Shown: one piece after another, positions 35,701 to 48,323 of the stretch | Numbering within the stretch: the first letter of the stretch is position 1 | How the letters are laid out: the number at the start of each line of letters is the position of its first letter | Source: Scedosporium boydii | Taxonomy: Eukaryota; Ascomycota; Sordariomycetes; Microascales; Microascaceae | Length of the DNA: 64,000 nucleotides | Direction of reading: 5' to 3' | Assembly (NCBI GenBank): GCA_002221725.1 | Contig: NJFT01000047.1 | Span: forward strand, 155,396 to 219,395 | The notes under the pieces: generated by a model | Told to the model about the DNA's origin: nothing | Seen by the model: the letters and a program-made list of their open reading frames with translations, nothing else | The model's database searches: none | Translations under genes and position numbers: made by a program

Positions 35701-36297
35701 TCAAGAGTCGCGAGCTCTCAAAGTATAAACCTGATCCACAGCCAAGCTCGTCGAAAGCCGATAACTCCTCACCATCCCCTCATGATCAATCAAGTCAATA
35801 AGAATCGTATCCATCGTCTTCCTCGCCCTCTCCCCAGAATTCAACCCAGTCGTCTCCGTGATACTAATGACCAACGGAGCATGGTTCTTGATGAGCACAT
35901 CCGCAGCAGCCCTCCTCACCAGCGCGTTGCTATTACCCGCCCTCGCAGCTTGTCTATGCCTTGCCTTTTCCTGCTGGCGGTTGGACCGGTTCGTAACGCG
36001 CGGGGCCGGTCGCTTCGTGTTCCGGTTTAGCGAGGAGGAGGAGGCCGAGGCGGCAGGCTCGGTGTCCGTCACGTTGAGGATGTTGAAGTTGATGGTCGGT
36101 TTGTCCGTGGAGGGGAGAATGCCTGTGACGCTGGAGATCATCCGAGAGATGGTGCTCATGGTGTTGTTTCCGGGCGGGATGTACCTAGCTGCTGAGTTGG
36201 AGACCTCGAGGGCGGTGTCGTCGTCGACGTCTTCTTCTTGTTTCACGCGGGACCGGTTGTTGGTCGAGTAGCGCGAGGGTTTGTTATATGAAGACAT
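35701..36297 (-). CDS. hypothetical protein, 198 aa
   Basis: Single-exon frame, unrecognised. The N-terminal half is polar and disordered, with an acidic KQEEDVDDD patch. A basic stretch (SLNRNTKRPAPRVTNRSNRQQEKARHRQ) lies near residues 90-117. The C-terminal 75 residues look ordered, with LVRRAAADVLIKNHAPLVIS and TILIDLIDHEGMVRSYRL, perhaps a small alpha/beta domain. The composition would fit a nuclear or nucleic-acid-associated protein, but that is only a guess. The start has ACC-like context (CAACCATGTC). No introns or targeting signal seen. Confidence 0.65.
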   Translation of the reverse strand: MSSYNKPSRYSTNNRSRVKQEEDVDDDTALEVSNSAARYIPPGNNTMSTISRMISSVTGILPSTDKPTINFNILNVTDTEPAASASSSSLNRNTKRPAPRVTNRSNRQQEKARHRQAARAGNSNALVRRAAADVLIKNHAPLVISITETTGLNSGERARKTMDTILIDLIDHEGMVRSYRLSTSLAVDQVYTLRARDS

Positions 36298-37469
36298 GGT
36301 TGGACTTCGTAGGCGAGTAGGTCAAGAGACGGGACAAGCTTAGTAGTAGTAGGCGAGCGTAGACGCTATCAAACCGAGTAGCGTATGTAGGCGGTTGTGC
36401 TGTAGGATTGCGAGAGTGAGAACTCAAGATCCCATCTTCGAGGACGGTGCGGTGAGACCTTTATATATTCGCCATATAAACGCCAGTTCTAGAACCGAAG
36501 AACCCGTAGGCATCGATGTGAAGTATGAAGACGATGATGTGCCTAGCCGTCGAAACTGGCTCAAACGAGGCAGCGTTGAGCCGGAAGACATCTCGCTCGT
36601 TCGAATATATAGGAACTTCGTCGACCTGTTGCTAGAGGTTTCTGGACCCAGAGTAGAACTGGCTGAAATTGAGTGAAGACTGATGTGCGGCCCTCGAATA
36701 TATTCCAGATCACTGCCTCGTATGTCTCTCTCTTTCGATGATACGGTTCGCCTCTCCATCAAGGACTTCTTACATCTTCATGCCTAGAAAGAGGATTTTT
36801 GCAAACACGGAAATACAAAGAACGTCATTTTCTTGGTCCAGATTGGTTGCTTTAGCAGGCCTGGCCAAGACATCAGTAGGAGCAAACCAAGACAACTGAC
36901 GACTAATACACCTTGGCATGTCCCAGCAGCATGGTGCCATCCTCGGAGACAGGGATGGACGGTGCCGAGAGATCCGGTTCCCCAGGCTTTTGGGATGCCA
37001 AGCGTTGCCGGTGCGGGACCTTGCAGGACTTGAATGCAAGCTGTATAAGACGCGCCCTGCCAACGCCAGCGAACGACACACAAACTTGATCTTAGTTTAT
37101 TTCCTGTTGCTTGACTGGGGCAATCTTACGGGACGCCTCTGAATTGAATGTAGTTTGATTCTTCTTCAAACTATGGATCATGAAAAACGGGTTTTAAGAA
37201 AGAAGGTGAAGGAAACTTCTGCAAACTATCCTCCCCGCCTCCCCGTCTCCCGCCCATGAATTCTCACCTGGGTATTATCAAAATCCAACTTCACCGAAAA
37301 AAAACCAACAGATTTGAAAAAAAACAATAACGTCCACCGGCACTACCAGGCAGAAAAGTCTCTGCAACCCCCGAGCCATTCCCCTCCGATTTCCCAGACA
37401 AGTCGTTCACATCGTCCGCTGGGTTAGGCATCATGTCATGTTCGTGAAGGCATTAAACCAGCAGTAAGC
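36298..37469. other. intergenic region
   Basis: Holds two overlapping, opposite small frames (93 codons at 36395-36676 on +, 112 codons at 36424-36762 on -), neither with family features, so no gene is called. A motif variant ACTTCGTA lies at 36304. The right end is the 3' flank of the Ala/Pro/Glu-rich gene. Confidence 0.5.
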
Positions 37470-38395
37470 TTAGGAAGTGGTGGCAGCAGCCGGGGCAGCC
37501 GGCGCGGCCTCCGCCTTTGGCTCCTGCTTGGGCGTCTCAGCGGCAGCGGCAGGAGCGGCAGCGGCAGCGGGGGCAGCCTCGGCAGCAGGAGCCTCAGTAG
37601 GAGCGGCGGGAGCGGCGGGAGCAGCAGCGGGGGCTTCCTTAGGAGCTTCGGTAGCAGCAGCTGGCTCGGCAGGCTTAGCAGCCTCCGGGGCGGGAGCGGC
37701 CTCAGCAGCAGCTATATCAATAACGTGTTAGCAGATCACCATTCGACCTCTATCCTCGAATTCGACGTCTTGAGAGCATTGCATACCGGGAGCGGCTGCG
37801 GGCTCGGCAGCAGGAGCGGCGGTTGTGGCAGCAGCAGGCTCAGCCGCAGCGGGGGCCTCCTTGGGAGCTTCAGCAGCAGGGGCGGCAGCAGCAGCAGGAG
37901 CTTCGGCACCTATGATATCTATTTCATGTTAACCGAAGAGATCTCTCAGGAATATTGGCAATTTGGCGGTGCTGCACGAACCGGCGGCAGGGGCAGGAGC
38001 AGTAGCAGGAGCGGCGGCCGGGGCGGCCTCGGTCTTAGTAGGCTCGGTAGCAGCAGGAGTAGTCGTCGTGGCAGCCGGTCCGGCGGGCTGGGTCTCCGCG
38101 GGCTTGGCAGGCTTCTTCTTCTTGAAGACGGTCTTGAACTTGCCGACCAAGTTGTCGAGGGCGTCGAGAGCTGTGGGAAGACACAATGACGTATTAGCAG
38201 GGACTGTGCACTGTGGACGGGCAGTTCTTGGCGCACTCGGGGTGCTAGCAAGATGCAGGTGGAAGTATCGTGAATGCAGGGGCGGAAAAACCACGGCGAG
38301 CTCTGGAGGTGGTGAGAATGTCCAGTGCAGGCGGTGGAATGAGGGATAAAATCTCGAGGCGTCATTGATGGCGTCAACTTACGAATTCCAGGCAT
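37470..38395 (-). CDS. Ala/Pro/Glu-rich disordered protein with a 13-nt first coding exon
   Basis: Four coding exons (38395-38383, 38170-37982, 37909-37787, 37711-37470) join in phase to 188 aa. Exon 1 contributes only ATGCCTGGAATTC before a GTAAGT donor. It follows a CTAACCCCCCAG acceptor, so a leader intron is likely too. The N-terminus, PLDALDNLVGKFKTVFKKKK, is a short amphipathic helix with a Lys cluster. Everything after residue about 30 is low-complexity built from EAPA, PAAAP and AAAEP units. All three introns interrupt at phase 1 and the repeats continue smoothly across them, supporting the model. No known family; the layout (basic helix plus long disordered acidic tail) could suit a membrane- or filament-associated protein. 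Function unknown. Confidence 0.8.
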
Positions 38396-40488
38396 GGCGG
38401 CGGCGGTGTCGAGATGGAGCTGGGGGGTTAGGCGTCAATTCGATGGAATTAAGTCGGTAATGAGATAGTTCAAATGGACAAATGGTGTTGAAACGGACAG
38501 TTTGTTAAACTGGACAGAGAGCTTCAAGATGTTTTGGACAGAAGAGTTCAAGGGAGGGGAGGACAAGGGGCGCTCAGAGAAGAAGGTCCTTGGATGATAA
38601 TATTGGCACACGGCAGAAGGTGACAGCAACGACAAGGAGACAAGGAGACAAGGGGGGGATGACAAGGTTAAGCAAAGGAGGGGGCCAGTTTGGGTTCGGT
38701 TTCGGTCACGACTTTGTACTCTCCAGCACATTGGTATTGTTGCTGCAGACTTTGTATGAGCAGGTTCAAAGTTGCTTCTATGATTCATGTACAATTTACA
38801 CTGAATGACTAAACCAATTTAATCAGGATGCTCTATAATTATGTCGAGGGTGCACTGCATGGTACCTGCGGGAGGTAGCATATTTAGCATCATGATCACT
38901 GTTTAGGGGACGACTAGACCCTGGCTATCTAGAGGTCTGGAACTTCTCTCCTCGGGTGGTAAAGATCAGATCAATACTATCAATACTACGAAGTACGAAG
39001 CACTCGTCCATCTTTTATCCTCTCATCTCATTTGATTCGATCCATGCTACCGAGGTAGTGAGTAAGAAGATGTGCTCTCAATGAATCAATCTAGTCGAGA
39101 AGCGAACATCCATTGACTCCTGGCTCCCTCTCCAATATCAACTCATGAGACAGACTGCGGAGGTATGACATCAAATCAATTCAACGTGCTCCCAGCCAGC
39201 TCCGCCACTCCTAAACAAATTGCACCACCAACAACCAACTAGGACGCAATCTAACTTCCCTGAAGGGAACAGCGGCTGGCCGGGCGTCGACCACCGAACC
39301 GAACCGCCCGGGTCATCAAATTGGTCTTGATCAATTTCAAAGTCGCTTCGTTTGACCCCAATCGATCAAATCAAGGATCGAACGTTGACACTTTGTAACT
39401 TGGTTTTAACGAAGGGGAAACCCCGCTCATTTTAAATGTTCCCATGTGCCTCTGAAACGTTGACGTAGGACCATCCCCAAGAGCCAAAACCATCAGGTCA
39501 ATTCATGGCTTCCATAGCTTTTGTGATTGGAAATCGTCGTCATTTGATTTCAAGCGTCGAAGTAACAGAAAGAGACGTCGTACCAATAACCCAAGATATA
39601 TATCAACGAATCTATGAAATAAACAAAGCTCGCCCCGCATAACCCAAGCCATCGAGCGGTCCTCACTAGAACCACAGCGGGACCCCACGACTTAAGTGTT
39701 TGCGGGAAGGGAAACTCTGCAGCCTCCCATCCACTACATCTGAGGCAGCCCATTCCATAAACGAGCCCACTTAGATACCCTCCTTGTCCAAGTCGTTTCC
39801 CCTTTCTCCGTAGTTCATCAGCAAAGTGTGGCTGGTCCCATTCACGCTTTAGATAGAGCTGATCCCGCATGACTTTCAAAGAATTAGTCGACCTCTTCTC
39901 CCCGAACTATTCGCGAAGGGGGAACGGAGGACGACCAGTAGTAGAGCGACTATAGGCCATCCTTACGTGTGTCGTTTGTTCCTGCTAGGCGGCTCCGACC
40001 CCTGGTGGCAATGGCATCAGTCAGAGAGGATATTTGAAACATTGGCACCATGCAAGATGAGAAACGTCATTCCACATCCATGATGGTGAGAGGACGGCAT
40101 TAGGCCATATCAACTTGTATTTACAGACTGAAGGGATATTATATCGTATTAAGCACCATCGATGTACACAATGCCCAGTTCTGCAGGATATATCCCTCGC
40201 CAAACCCTCCCCAGCAAATTGTCCTCTACTTAAAGCTCTTCTCCCTTCTAGTCGATGCGAAGATCATCCTTGTCCTTCCATTGAATTGAATATGCTCAAA
40301 TAATCTACCTGTCGCTGTCCAGACCCAATCTCAAACCTTTGCCGGCAATGTAACAAAGAAGGAAAATAAAAGAAAAGACTCGTCCCTGAGAACAAAGGGA
40401 GGAGAAACAAAAACGAGAGAGAAAAAAAAGTATTAAACACAATAAACGATAGTTCTAGACGTATCGAATAAGTCTAGCTTCCAGCTTC
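38396..40488. other. 2.1-kb intergenic region
   Basis: The left 400 bp are the promoter and leader of the Ala/Pro/Glu-rich gene. A 109-codon frame on the minus strand at 39550-39879 has no features I can support. One exact TACGAAGTA copy lies here. The right end is the 3' flank of ncr1. Confidence 0.5.
38987..38995 (+). repeat. TACGAAGTA motif copy
   Basis: Exact copy directly followed by an overlapping partial one (TACGAAGTACGAAG). Confidence 0.6.
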
Positions 40489-43400
40489 TCAACCCCGTCG
40501 CCCAAAGTTATGACCATCATCATACTCACTATCATCCGAATCCGTATCCTCCTCCGGCAACAAAGCCCGATACCGCCTACTCGCCAAATCATCCTCCAGT
40601 CCACCCTCGCTTTCAGGGTCGACGTACCCCTCGCCACCCAGCACGCTCAGCGCCACGGGCAAGAAGACGAGCGCATGCGACGCCGCGAACACCACGAGCG
40701 CGAGCCACACTCTGAAATAGTAAATCTCGAAAATCTTGGACCGCGTGAACGCGAGCACGCACACGCCCAACAGCTTGGTAACCGTGATGCCCGAGAACAC
40801 AGAGCTGCCCACATTGACGAGCGACGTCCACGCGCGCGCGTCTCGCCCTCGGAACCGATTCTTGGCGCGCTCCATAAGCGTGCGCGAGGGGAACATGAAA
40901 GCGCGGGCGATGTGCGCGCAGAACTCTACGGCTATGCCCACGCAGATGATGAGGTTGACGAGCGAGACAGCGTTGAGGGATACGCCGAAGACGGCCATGG
41001 CGCCCATGATGTCGACGACCGCCATGACCACCGTGATCGTCACGACGAGGGCCGTGAGGATGGATCCGAGGAGGATGGAGGAGATGACGAAGATGATGCC
41101 TACGGCCGAGCCGAGGAGCGTACCCGTGAGGGAGACGATGCTGGCGTATTGGTCGAAGAAGATGTAGAAGACGCTGTACGGGAAAACGTCGACGCCCGTG
41201 TTCGCCTTGATATCCGACGAGATTCGCCGCGCGGAGGCGTAGGCCTTGATGAAGTCATCTTGGCTTCGTAACGGCGAGTGGCTGGTGCGGAATTGGCTTG
41301 CTACGATGGTGTCTCGTTCGCTGTCGACCACAATCGCCTGGCCATATGACGCCTCGCCGCCCAATGGGCAGTCCTCGTTCGTCGGCGACTTCAGGAACTT
41401 CTCCAGGTAATGTACAAATTCATCGCCCTCGGGCATGCCCGAAAGCGTAATGTTCCACGCGGGGTCCCTGTTCTTAAAGCAGGCGTGTCGATTCTCGACG
41501 CAGCACTTGTCACCTAGATCCGGGTTCAGCCATTGGAAGAAATCGTCCAACCAGTTGGCAGTCGGCGAAGAGATGTACGACACATCGGGTCGCTTCCTCT
41601 CGCCTTCTAGAATGTTGGCGAGCGACATTTGCTGGCAAGTCGTGAATCGTCCGCAGATTTCTTGCTGATGCTTCCTTTCGGTAAAGTTGCTTTCCCTCGT
41701 GACGAAATACACGGGCGGACCCGCATCGAAGTAATCGTAAAGATCATTGAAGTAAGGAATGAGGTACGAATCGTCTGGAATGGCCACTCGCTGGTCAAGG
41801 CCTAACTTGATCTCGGGAATCAAGGCAACCCCTGCGGCAAAGATACCAAGGAAGACGCCGACAATCGTAAGCTTAGCTTTCTTCTCCAGAATGGCCGGCG
41901 CGTAGTACTTGCGGATAAACTGCTGGAGAAGACTCTCTTCGGGAACTTCGTAGAACCTTCCGATGTGGCCGTTTACACCACCACTAAGGTGAACTCGGGC
42001 GGACTTGACTTGGATGCAGGGAATGCAATCCGCACGGTTATCCTCCACTCGGATCTGGTTCATAGCAAGCACCGAGATGAACATCGTAACTTGAAGGATA
42101 GCATTGATAAGAACGGCGCCGGCGGCGTATACGGCAAAGTTGCGGACAGCGGGCATCCCAACAAAGGCGCCGAGCGCAAACGACACCGTCTCGGTGATGG
42201 CAGAGAAGAGGATGGAAGGGCCCATGCGGCCTAGAGCCTTCGCGATTCGCTCCTCGACCATCTCATCTGGATGGCTGACATTGACCCGCTCGAATTCGTG
42301 GACAATGAGGAAAATGTTGTCAACACCTACTGCCAAGACGATAAAAGGAATCACCTCGGCGATAATGAGAGTGGCCTTGAGGCCAGCCCACGAGAAGAGA
42401 CCGATCGAGGCAGTGATGGACATCAGAACAATGATAATTCCTGCCACACCAAGAGTAAACTTGGACTGAACAAGTGCGACCGCAGGGTTACGGAGCATGT
42501 GGCGCAGCGAGAGCGTGGTGGAACCGAGGGCCAAGGAGGCGTAGAAGAACATGATCAAGTAGCTAATGACCACAATCTTGGCATCGGTGTTCGTAGACTT
42601 GTTCAACTCTTCCTCAAGGCTGATTTCGGTCGAGAAGGACATCCTCAAACCCCGTTCTTGGGCTTCGACCTGTACTTCCTTGAGCCTGTCCCTCAGCGCC
42701 GCCTCCCAATCCATGGCCCGCATGACTTCGGGCGAACCCTCGGCCGCGTTGTTCACGACCCAGGTGACCGTCATGGCTTGCGCTTCAACGACATCCGTAT
42801 CGTAGCCACCAAGAATCATAGTTGGCTCCAGAGGCTGGCCGTAATCGGGGCGACATTCAACAGGAGACTTGGCGCAAGCACGGAGATCATCCTTCCACGT
42901 CTCCTTGCCAACGAGAGAGGGCTCATTGGACCAATATGAGGTGACTGATTGCACGACGCAGGCTTTTCCAGTTGGCTTGAGGCAAACGTCATGCAAGGTA
43001 GCTCCAAGCTTTGGTCCCTGAAGCTTCCGGATACTCTCCTCAACCCCCATCCACCAGATCAACGTATCGTAGCTGAGGACAGGGCCAGGGCCTGAAGGGG
43101 ACTGATCGTTTACGAGGAAAATCTTCTCGGCGCGGTAGAAGGGGCCGAAATTAGAGTCGAAGAAAGCCTTCTCTTCGGCAGCAGCGGAGGTGGGGCTAAC
43201 CCAGAGCCTTGCAGGATCCCGTTCAATGTCAAACCTCACCCAGCCGACACTTAGGATGGCGACGACGATCAAGCTTGTCACAATCGTAATGGCCGGAAAC
43301 CTCGCAGCGGCATGGCCGAGCTTACTAAAAGCCTTGTCGCACCAAGTATTGATGCGGTAGTAACGTTGAGGTCGATCAAATAGCATCCCATTATGGATCA

Positions 43401-44422
43401 GAGCCCCCTCATCCTCGTCATCGCTGGGGGCCGCATCCTGGAGTAATCGGAGTCTTTCGGTACGTCGCGTAGTGTGGCGCCTCCATGCAACACGACCGAC
43501 CACGGTCCCTGCAAATGAAAGCAACAACAAGCCGTAGGTGATGATAGACGCAAATGACAAGCAGGGCAACAAGCCGACATGGCAGGACTTGTTCTTCTTG
43601 ACAGGAGGGAGTTCCGGGCACACGGCAGGGCAGTCAACGCAAGCGCATCGGAAGTTGGGATCTTCGTCGTTACACTTCTTCGGGGTCATGTCCCTGGGCG
43701 CCATACCGGGTTCGGAGTAGCTGGTCGGAAAGTTAATTTGGAACGGCGATCCAATCGCCTTCTCATCACCAAGGAACTTGAGAAAGTCGTTTGGCGATCT
43801 GGCGCCGCCGCCGATAAAGTCCATCGCGTTCGCATTCGACGGTCCGAACTTGACCTCCTTGCAGCTGTCGTAGAAGCCTTCCCTATACTCGTCGGAGATG
43901 AGTTGGTCAAGCTCTGACACCATCGTCTTTCCCGCCTTCTGCATCGTAGCCGTGACATTGAGGAAGAGCGATTGATCGGGCGAACACGTAAAGGTACAGA
44001 AGAGGTTGAAGAAGTTATCCTTGCAGGCAGGGCATGAGGAGATGATCTGGTTGGCCGTCGCGAGTTCTGATTTAAGCGATGTAATCTGCAAGGAAGCGAA
44101 ATCATTAGAAGTCCATCTTAAACTCATCCGCGACGATTCAGTCCAGTCCAGTCCAACTAACCTGCTCAGCAGTGCAGCAAACGGGGCCGGTGCTCCATTT
44201 GGGACCGCAGAGCTGGACCAGCTCCTTTCTAGCGGCCTCATCGGGGTCTTCTGCAAGACCGTTATCTAAACAGGGAAGCTGTTTCCCGAACCAGCTTTTG
44301 GAACCACATTGTCCGCGGATGGCGCATCGACCGGCTTCGTGTTTCGGCGTGAGAGGCTCGGCGGCTCCTAGTCCTGAGAGGAGGAGTGCCCCCACCAGAG
44401 CCGAGGTGGGGAGCCTAGGCAT
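40489..44422 (-). CDS. ncr1: Niemann-Pick C1-related sterol transporter (Ncr1)
   Basis: Vacuolar/lysosomal membrane protein that moves sterol into the limiting membrane. Two exons (44422-44162, 44085-40489; 76-nt intron) give 1285 aa, the usual fungal length. Layout: signal peptide (ALVGALLLSGLGAAE), Cys-rich N-terminal sterol-binding domain to about 250 with ACKDNFFNLFCTFTCSP, the CPAVCPELP linker, first membrane helix near 275, a lumenal loop, a sterol-sensing domain beginning near SYLIMFFYASLALG with VGVDNIFLIVHEFER, the Cys-rich second lumenal loop (CCVENRHACFKNRDPAWN), and a final RND-type helix bundle containing NLIICVGIAVEFCAHIARAF. An acidic tail (EEDTDSDDSEYDDGH) ends the protein. 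All hallmarks are intact. Confidence 0.97.
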
Positions 44423-45339
44423 CTCGATTGCACCCAGTCTGCAGGGGAGGCTGTTTCGAGGTGATAGACTTCTGCAGAAGGACTAAAATTTGAGGAGGAT
44501 GAAGACTGTTATATCGTTTTTTGCTGCTATGCTTGGGTTGGGTGTGTCGTGTGTTGTCTTCGCATGGAATGGGGTTGGGGAGCTCAGCTCACGAGTGAGC
44601 ACGACCACTTTAGAGTAGCTTCTGGTGTAATGAACTGGCCTGGAAATTGAGAAAGGATTTTAGGTAGGTAGGTGGCTTAAAGATAGAATAGTTGGTGCAT
44701 GAGGAAGGCAATTGTAGGCGTTGCATAAAGAAGCTTTGGGGTGGGAGCTGGGAATGGAAACAAGAAACCGGTCAGACATCACTCCAGGTTCACCTTGGCT
44801 CTCTCCATCCTCTGCGTCATGTGGCGACGACCATTGCTTCTGATTTGGCTACGTGCAGGGCCCGTGCATACTCAACGGTGAGTCTGGGAGTCTGGGAAGG
44901 GGAAGGAAGTGTGCCTGGGATGCCGGGTGGATACAGTTGCCCAGGAACAAGGGTCATGTGAGGGAGATAAACAATGGTTTGTCTTTCTGTGAGCTCTACT
45001 TTGTAGGTAAACCCATCTTCCAACCCTCTCTTTCAATCCTCTTTAATCCCAATTAGGATAATCAAAACGGTTAAGATCGTGTGTTGAAAGAAATACTGAA
45101 TAATCCTAGTTGTCTAGTATCTACTTGGGAATAATTTACTTGAATGAAACCAAGGATGGCCTAAAACTTGAAATCTCGGAGTCGGGGATTCTGCAATCCC
45201 CGCATATCACTCCGTCATCCCCCCAGAGTGAGCGTCGGGTACTAGCCGTCTCGCTATTCTCCCCGAGCTAAGACAGAATGTGGTCAGTTCAATCCCAGAT
45301 CGCGGCAGAGATTCGTCATAGCAACACACACATTCCGCC
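44423..45339. other. intergenic region ncr1 / amidase
   Basis: Promoter of ncr1 on the left and 3' flank of the amidase on the right. No gene seen. Confidence 0.5.
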
Positions 45340-47421
45340 CTATGCACCCCAGAGGTCTCCCGCATCGCCATTCTTCATTTCTTCCCGAGCCTTCGCAACC
45401 ACATCAACCCAAATCGGCGGGCGCACCCGAACATCGGCACCAACCGCTTCCGCGTCAACCCCAAATTGCAGCAAGTTGTGCTCCTGAGTCCACTCGCCTG
45501 TGCCCATTAGTCCGACCGGGACCTTTCCTTCCACCTTTTCGTCCGCTACTGATCCCGCGCCGGGATGACCTTCTGGAATGACGTAGCCCGCAGGCACGGT
45601 CAGGGCCGGGAGGCCGCAGAAGTTGGCCATCCATACATACGTCATTGACCTAAGGGTCTTGTCTCCATCGCTGAAGCCATCCTTCAATTCTGATTGGGTC
45701 TTTATTTTCCATCCGGCGCAGGCCGTTGTAGGCGTAACAATAATCATTCCCGGATACGTCTTCCAGAGGTATGCGAGATGTTTCATTAGCAGGCCTCGTA
45801 GTTTTTGAGCAAGGAGATAATCAGTAGCTGGAGTCGTGCGTCCAATGGCGAGCAAGATTCTGTTTGCATACGTGAGGTTCTTGGTCTCTGGTAGGAGCGT
45901 TGCGCCGTCCGTAAGGATAGTCAGTGCATGGGCAATCTGGCCTTCTGTCAAGAATGGGATTTTGATGGGGACTTCTCGGTAACCGTGTTCCTTGACGAGT
46001 CTATCTACCATCGTTCGACAAAGGGTCTGGACGCCCGGGTCGGCATCCGCAAACCAATCTTCGGGAATGCCCAAGACTCTGTTCCGCTGCGCATTATCCG
46101 GCACGCCGAAGGCTGTAGGGTGAGGGAAACCGGAAGTGGGGTGCGGCACGCTAATCACCTCGAATAGCGCAGCCAGAGAGGCGATGTCGGCGGCAATGGG
46201 TCCATTCACTGCGCAGGTGATGCTGTGGTTTGGGCCTGGGCGAAAGGAAACTCGACCGTGACTTGGTTTTAGTCCAAACACGGAGCAGAAGGATGCGGGA
46301 ATTCTGATGCTCCCTCCACCATCACTTCCGAGAGCGAACGCGACTAGTCCACTGCTGACGGCATACCCGCTTCCGGACGAGCTCCCACCAGTGTAGTACT
46401 CGTCGTTGTAAGGATTCCTCGGAGTTCCGTAAATGGGGTTGTTTCCAGTTGTGTCTAAATCCTTGGTCAGCAAGGCTTGGTCAGGATGTATAAAATTGTA
46501 GCCGTGGCTACCGCTGAAGAACATGCGCGGATATCTTACCGAGACCAAACTCGTGCATGGAAAGCTTTCCGAGAACAATAGCACCAGCTTCTTCCAGTTT
46601 CTGGACACACCAACTCGTTATGCTGGCGCCATCTGTAACCGGAGCGGTGTAGTCATTGCGGGATCCTAAGCACGTCCTGTAACCATCTATCTCGTATTCA
46701 TCCTTCACGGCTGTCGGGACACCGTCCATGGGACCAAGAGGTTTCCCTTCTTTATATCTCTTCGCCGACGCCCTCGCGGCCTTCATAACCTGCTCCACCT
46801 TGGTATCGAACCAGGCGACGGAGTATTGAGTAGGCTTTTCCACATCCCTGCGAATTAAGGGCAGAATAGCTCTAGCGACAGCAACAGGAGAAATCTCCCC
46901 AGACAGGTAGAGCCTGTGGTAGTCGGCAATGGAGTAATACCCAGAGAGTCGAGCGCCTCGTTTTGACGAGAAAGAACACTCTTTTTTCACGCCATTGGTC
47001 TCGGACTTTTTCTCGGAAGACTCGGGGGGGATTATAGGCACGACCGTCGGATCGTAACGAGGCTCGTAATCCTCGATATGAGAGCGGATGCTTCTTAGGT
47101 TACCAAAGCCTGCATTCCGCCAGATGTAGCCCCTCAGCCACTCAGATGACTCCATACTAGATGCACAGAGTTAGTATGGCCGCCCACCCGAGAGCCTCAT
47201 CTAAATTCAAGTCACATTCAACAGGACCCACTTACAAATACGCGCCGACCATGAGCGAGGTCCCCCTCATAGGTGGGTTGGATTTCTTCTCGGGCTTGTA
47301 GGGAACATCGGGCCTTGATTGCAGGTTAATGAAAACTCGGACCCGGTTGAGGACTGAGGACGACAATCACATACCCCCGCTGGGGATCCGGGTAGTTGAC
47401 GAACTTCGCCGTCGTACTCAT
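45340..47421 (-). CDS. amidase-signature hydrolase
   Basis: Ser-cisSer-Lys hydrolase acting on amide bonds. Four exons (47421-47375, 47313-47236, 47156-46540, 46454-45340) give 618 aa. The short first two exons encode MSTTAKFVNYPDPQRG and PDVPYKPEKKSNPPMRGTSL. The catalytic Lys is about 193 (PTAVKDEY), the cis-Ser about 273 in GGSSSGSG, and the nucleophile about 296 in SDGGGSIRIPASF. KPSHGRVS and the C-terminal NFCGLPALTVPAGY follow the family pattern. The extended N-terminus is typical of fungal amidases related to GatA and fatty-acid-amide hydrolases; the natural amide is not predictable. No signal peptide, so cytosolic. It is divergent from a TfdA-like dioxygenase across 1.6 kb. Confidence 0.94.
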
Positions 47422-47514
47422 TGTCGCCAGTTAACACGAGGAGAAGCTTTGATAAACAGTTGGGGGCGGTAATAAGGAATGCGCGGGAGTTTAGGAGCTA
47501 AATATGGATATCTG

Positions 47515-47523
47515 TACGAAGTA
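47515..47523 (+). repeat. TACGAAGTA motif copy
   Basis: Exact copy about 95 bp upstream of the amidase ATG. Confidence 0.6.
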
Positions 47524-48314
47524 TTCCTAGCTAAATAGACAAGGGCGCTGCGGCACCTTGAGAAAAAAAGAAGAGAAGGAGAAAAATAAGAAACAAGGGG
47601 AGTGAGAGAAGCCGACGATAAAATAACGAGATCGAGCTAAGAAGTGAAATGCTCTTGACAGCGGTCCAGCAAGAGGAAGGTTTCCGGAGAAAGCGGAGTC
47701 CGGAGCAAAGCGAGCAAGTATACGAGAGGGCTGGCTACAGTTAGCAGTACTTGTGTAAAGGGAAGGCGAGAAGCGAGACAGGGATTGAGCGAGGTAAGAC
47801 CACTGATCTCGTCCTGTCATGGAGGGAAGCAGCGATGGAAAAGCACGAGCCGCGACCGAGGTGTAGGAGACAGTGGCGGTGGTGACTGCGATAGCGCTGA
47901 GACGCCGGACATCTCGGACCATTCAGAGTAGAAAAGTGGGTCCCAACACAGACTTGGAGCTTTGAGGGCAAGGGCAGGGCAGAGTCGAACTTTGAAGCTT
48001 GTGAAAGCGAGCATTAAGGCAGTTACGAGACAGGGTTTGCTAAGTGGTGACGTCAAGCAGCTCGTGTCGGAAGTCGCAGTGAGTGACGCGACGAACGTGT
48101 ATTATTCATTCGTAATTTACTCATTGCCCGTTTGGCGCCTAATGGAAGATCAAATATTTTGTTATCATTGAGAAGACGAAAGCTGCATCCAGAAATAGGG
48201 ATAGTTTCATGGAACAAAGATAAAACGAAGTATTGCTATCTGTGTCCGGGTCGCTTGCGCTCTCTGTACTGATTGTCATAAAGAAACCTGTCTTAAGTTC
48301 ACCTCCCCGGGGGG

Positions 48315-48323
48315 TACGAAGTA
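48315..48323 (+). repeat. TACGAAGTA motif copy
   Basis: Exact copy in the divergent promoter region; the flanks make GTACGAAGTAC. Confidence 0.6.

Noticed and set aside
36395..36762. Two overlapping opposite small frames (93 and 112 codons)
   Set aside because: They cannot both be real and neither has a motif, intron or start context that decides between them.
39550..39879. 109-codon minus-strand frame with hydrophobic segments
   Set aside because: No family resemblance and ordinary length for chance in this composition.
40510..41271. 253-codon plus-strand frame and other frames over 40500-44100
   Set aside because: Mirror frames of ncr1, produced by its GC-rich third positions.
45282..45300. 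GTTCAATCC resembling a tRNA T-loop
   Set aside because: The flanking bases do not form a T-stem and no acceptor or anticodon arm is present.
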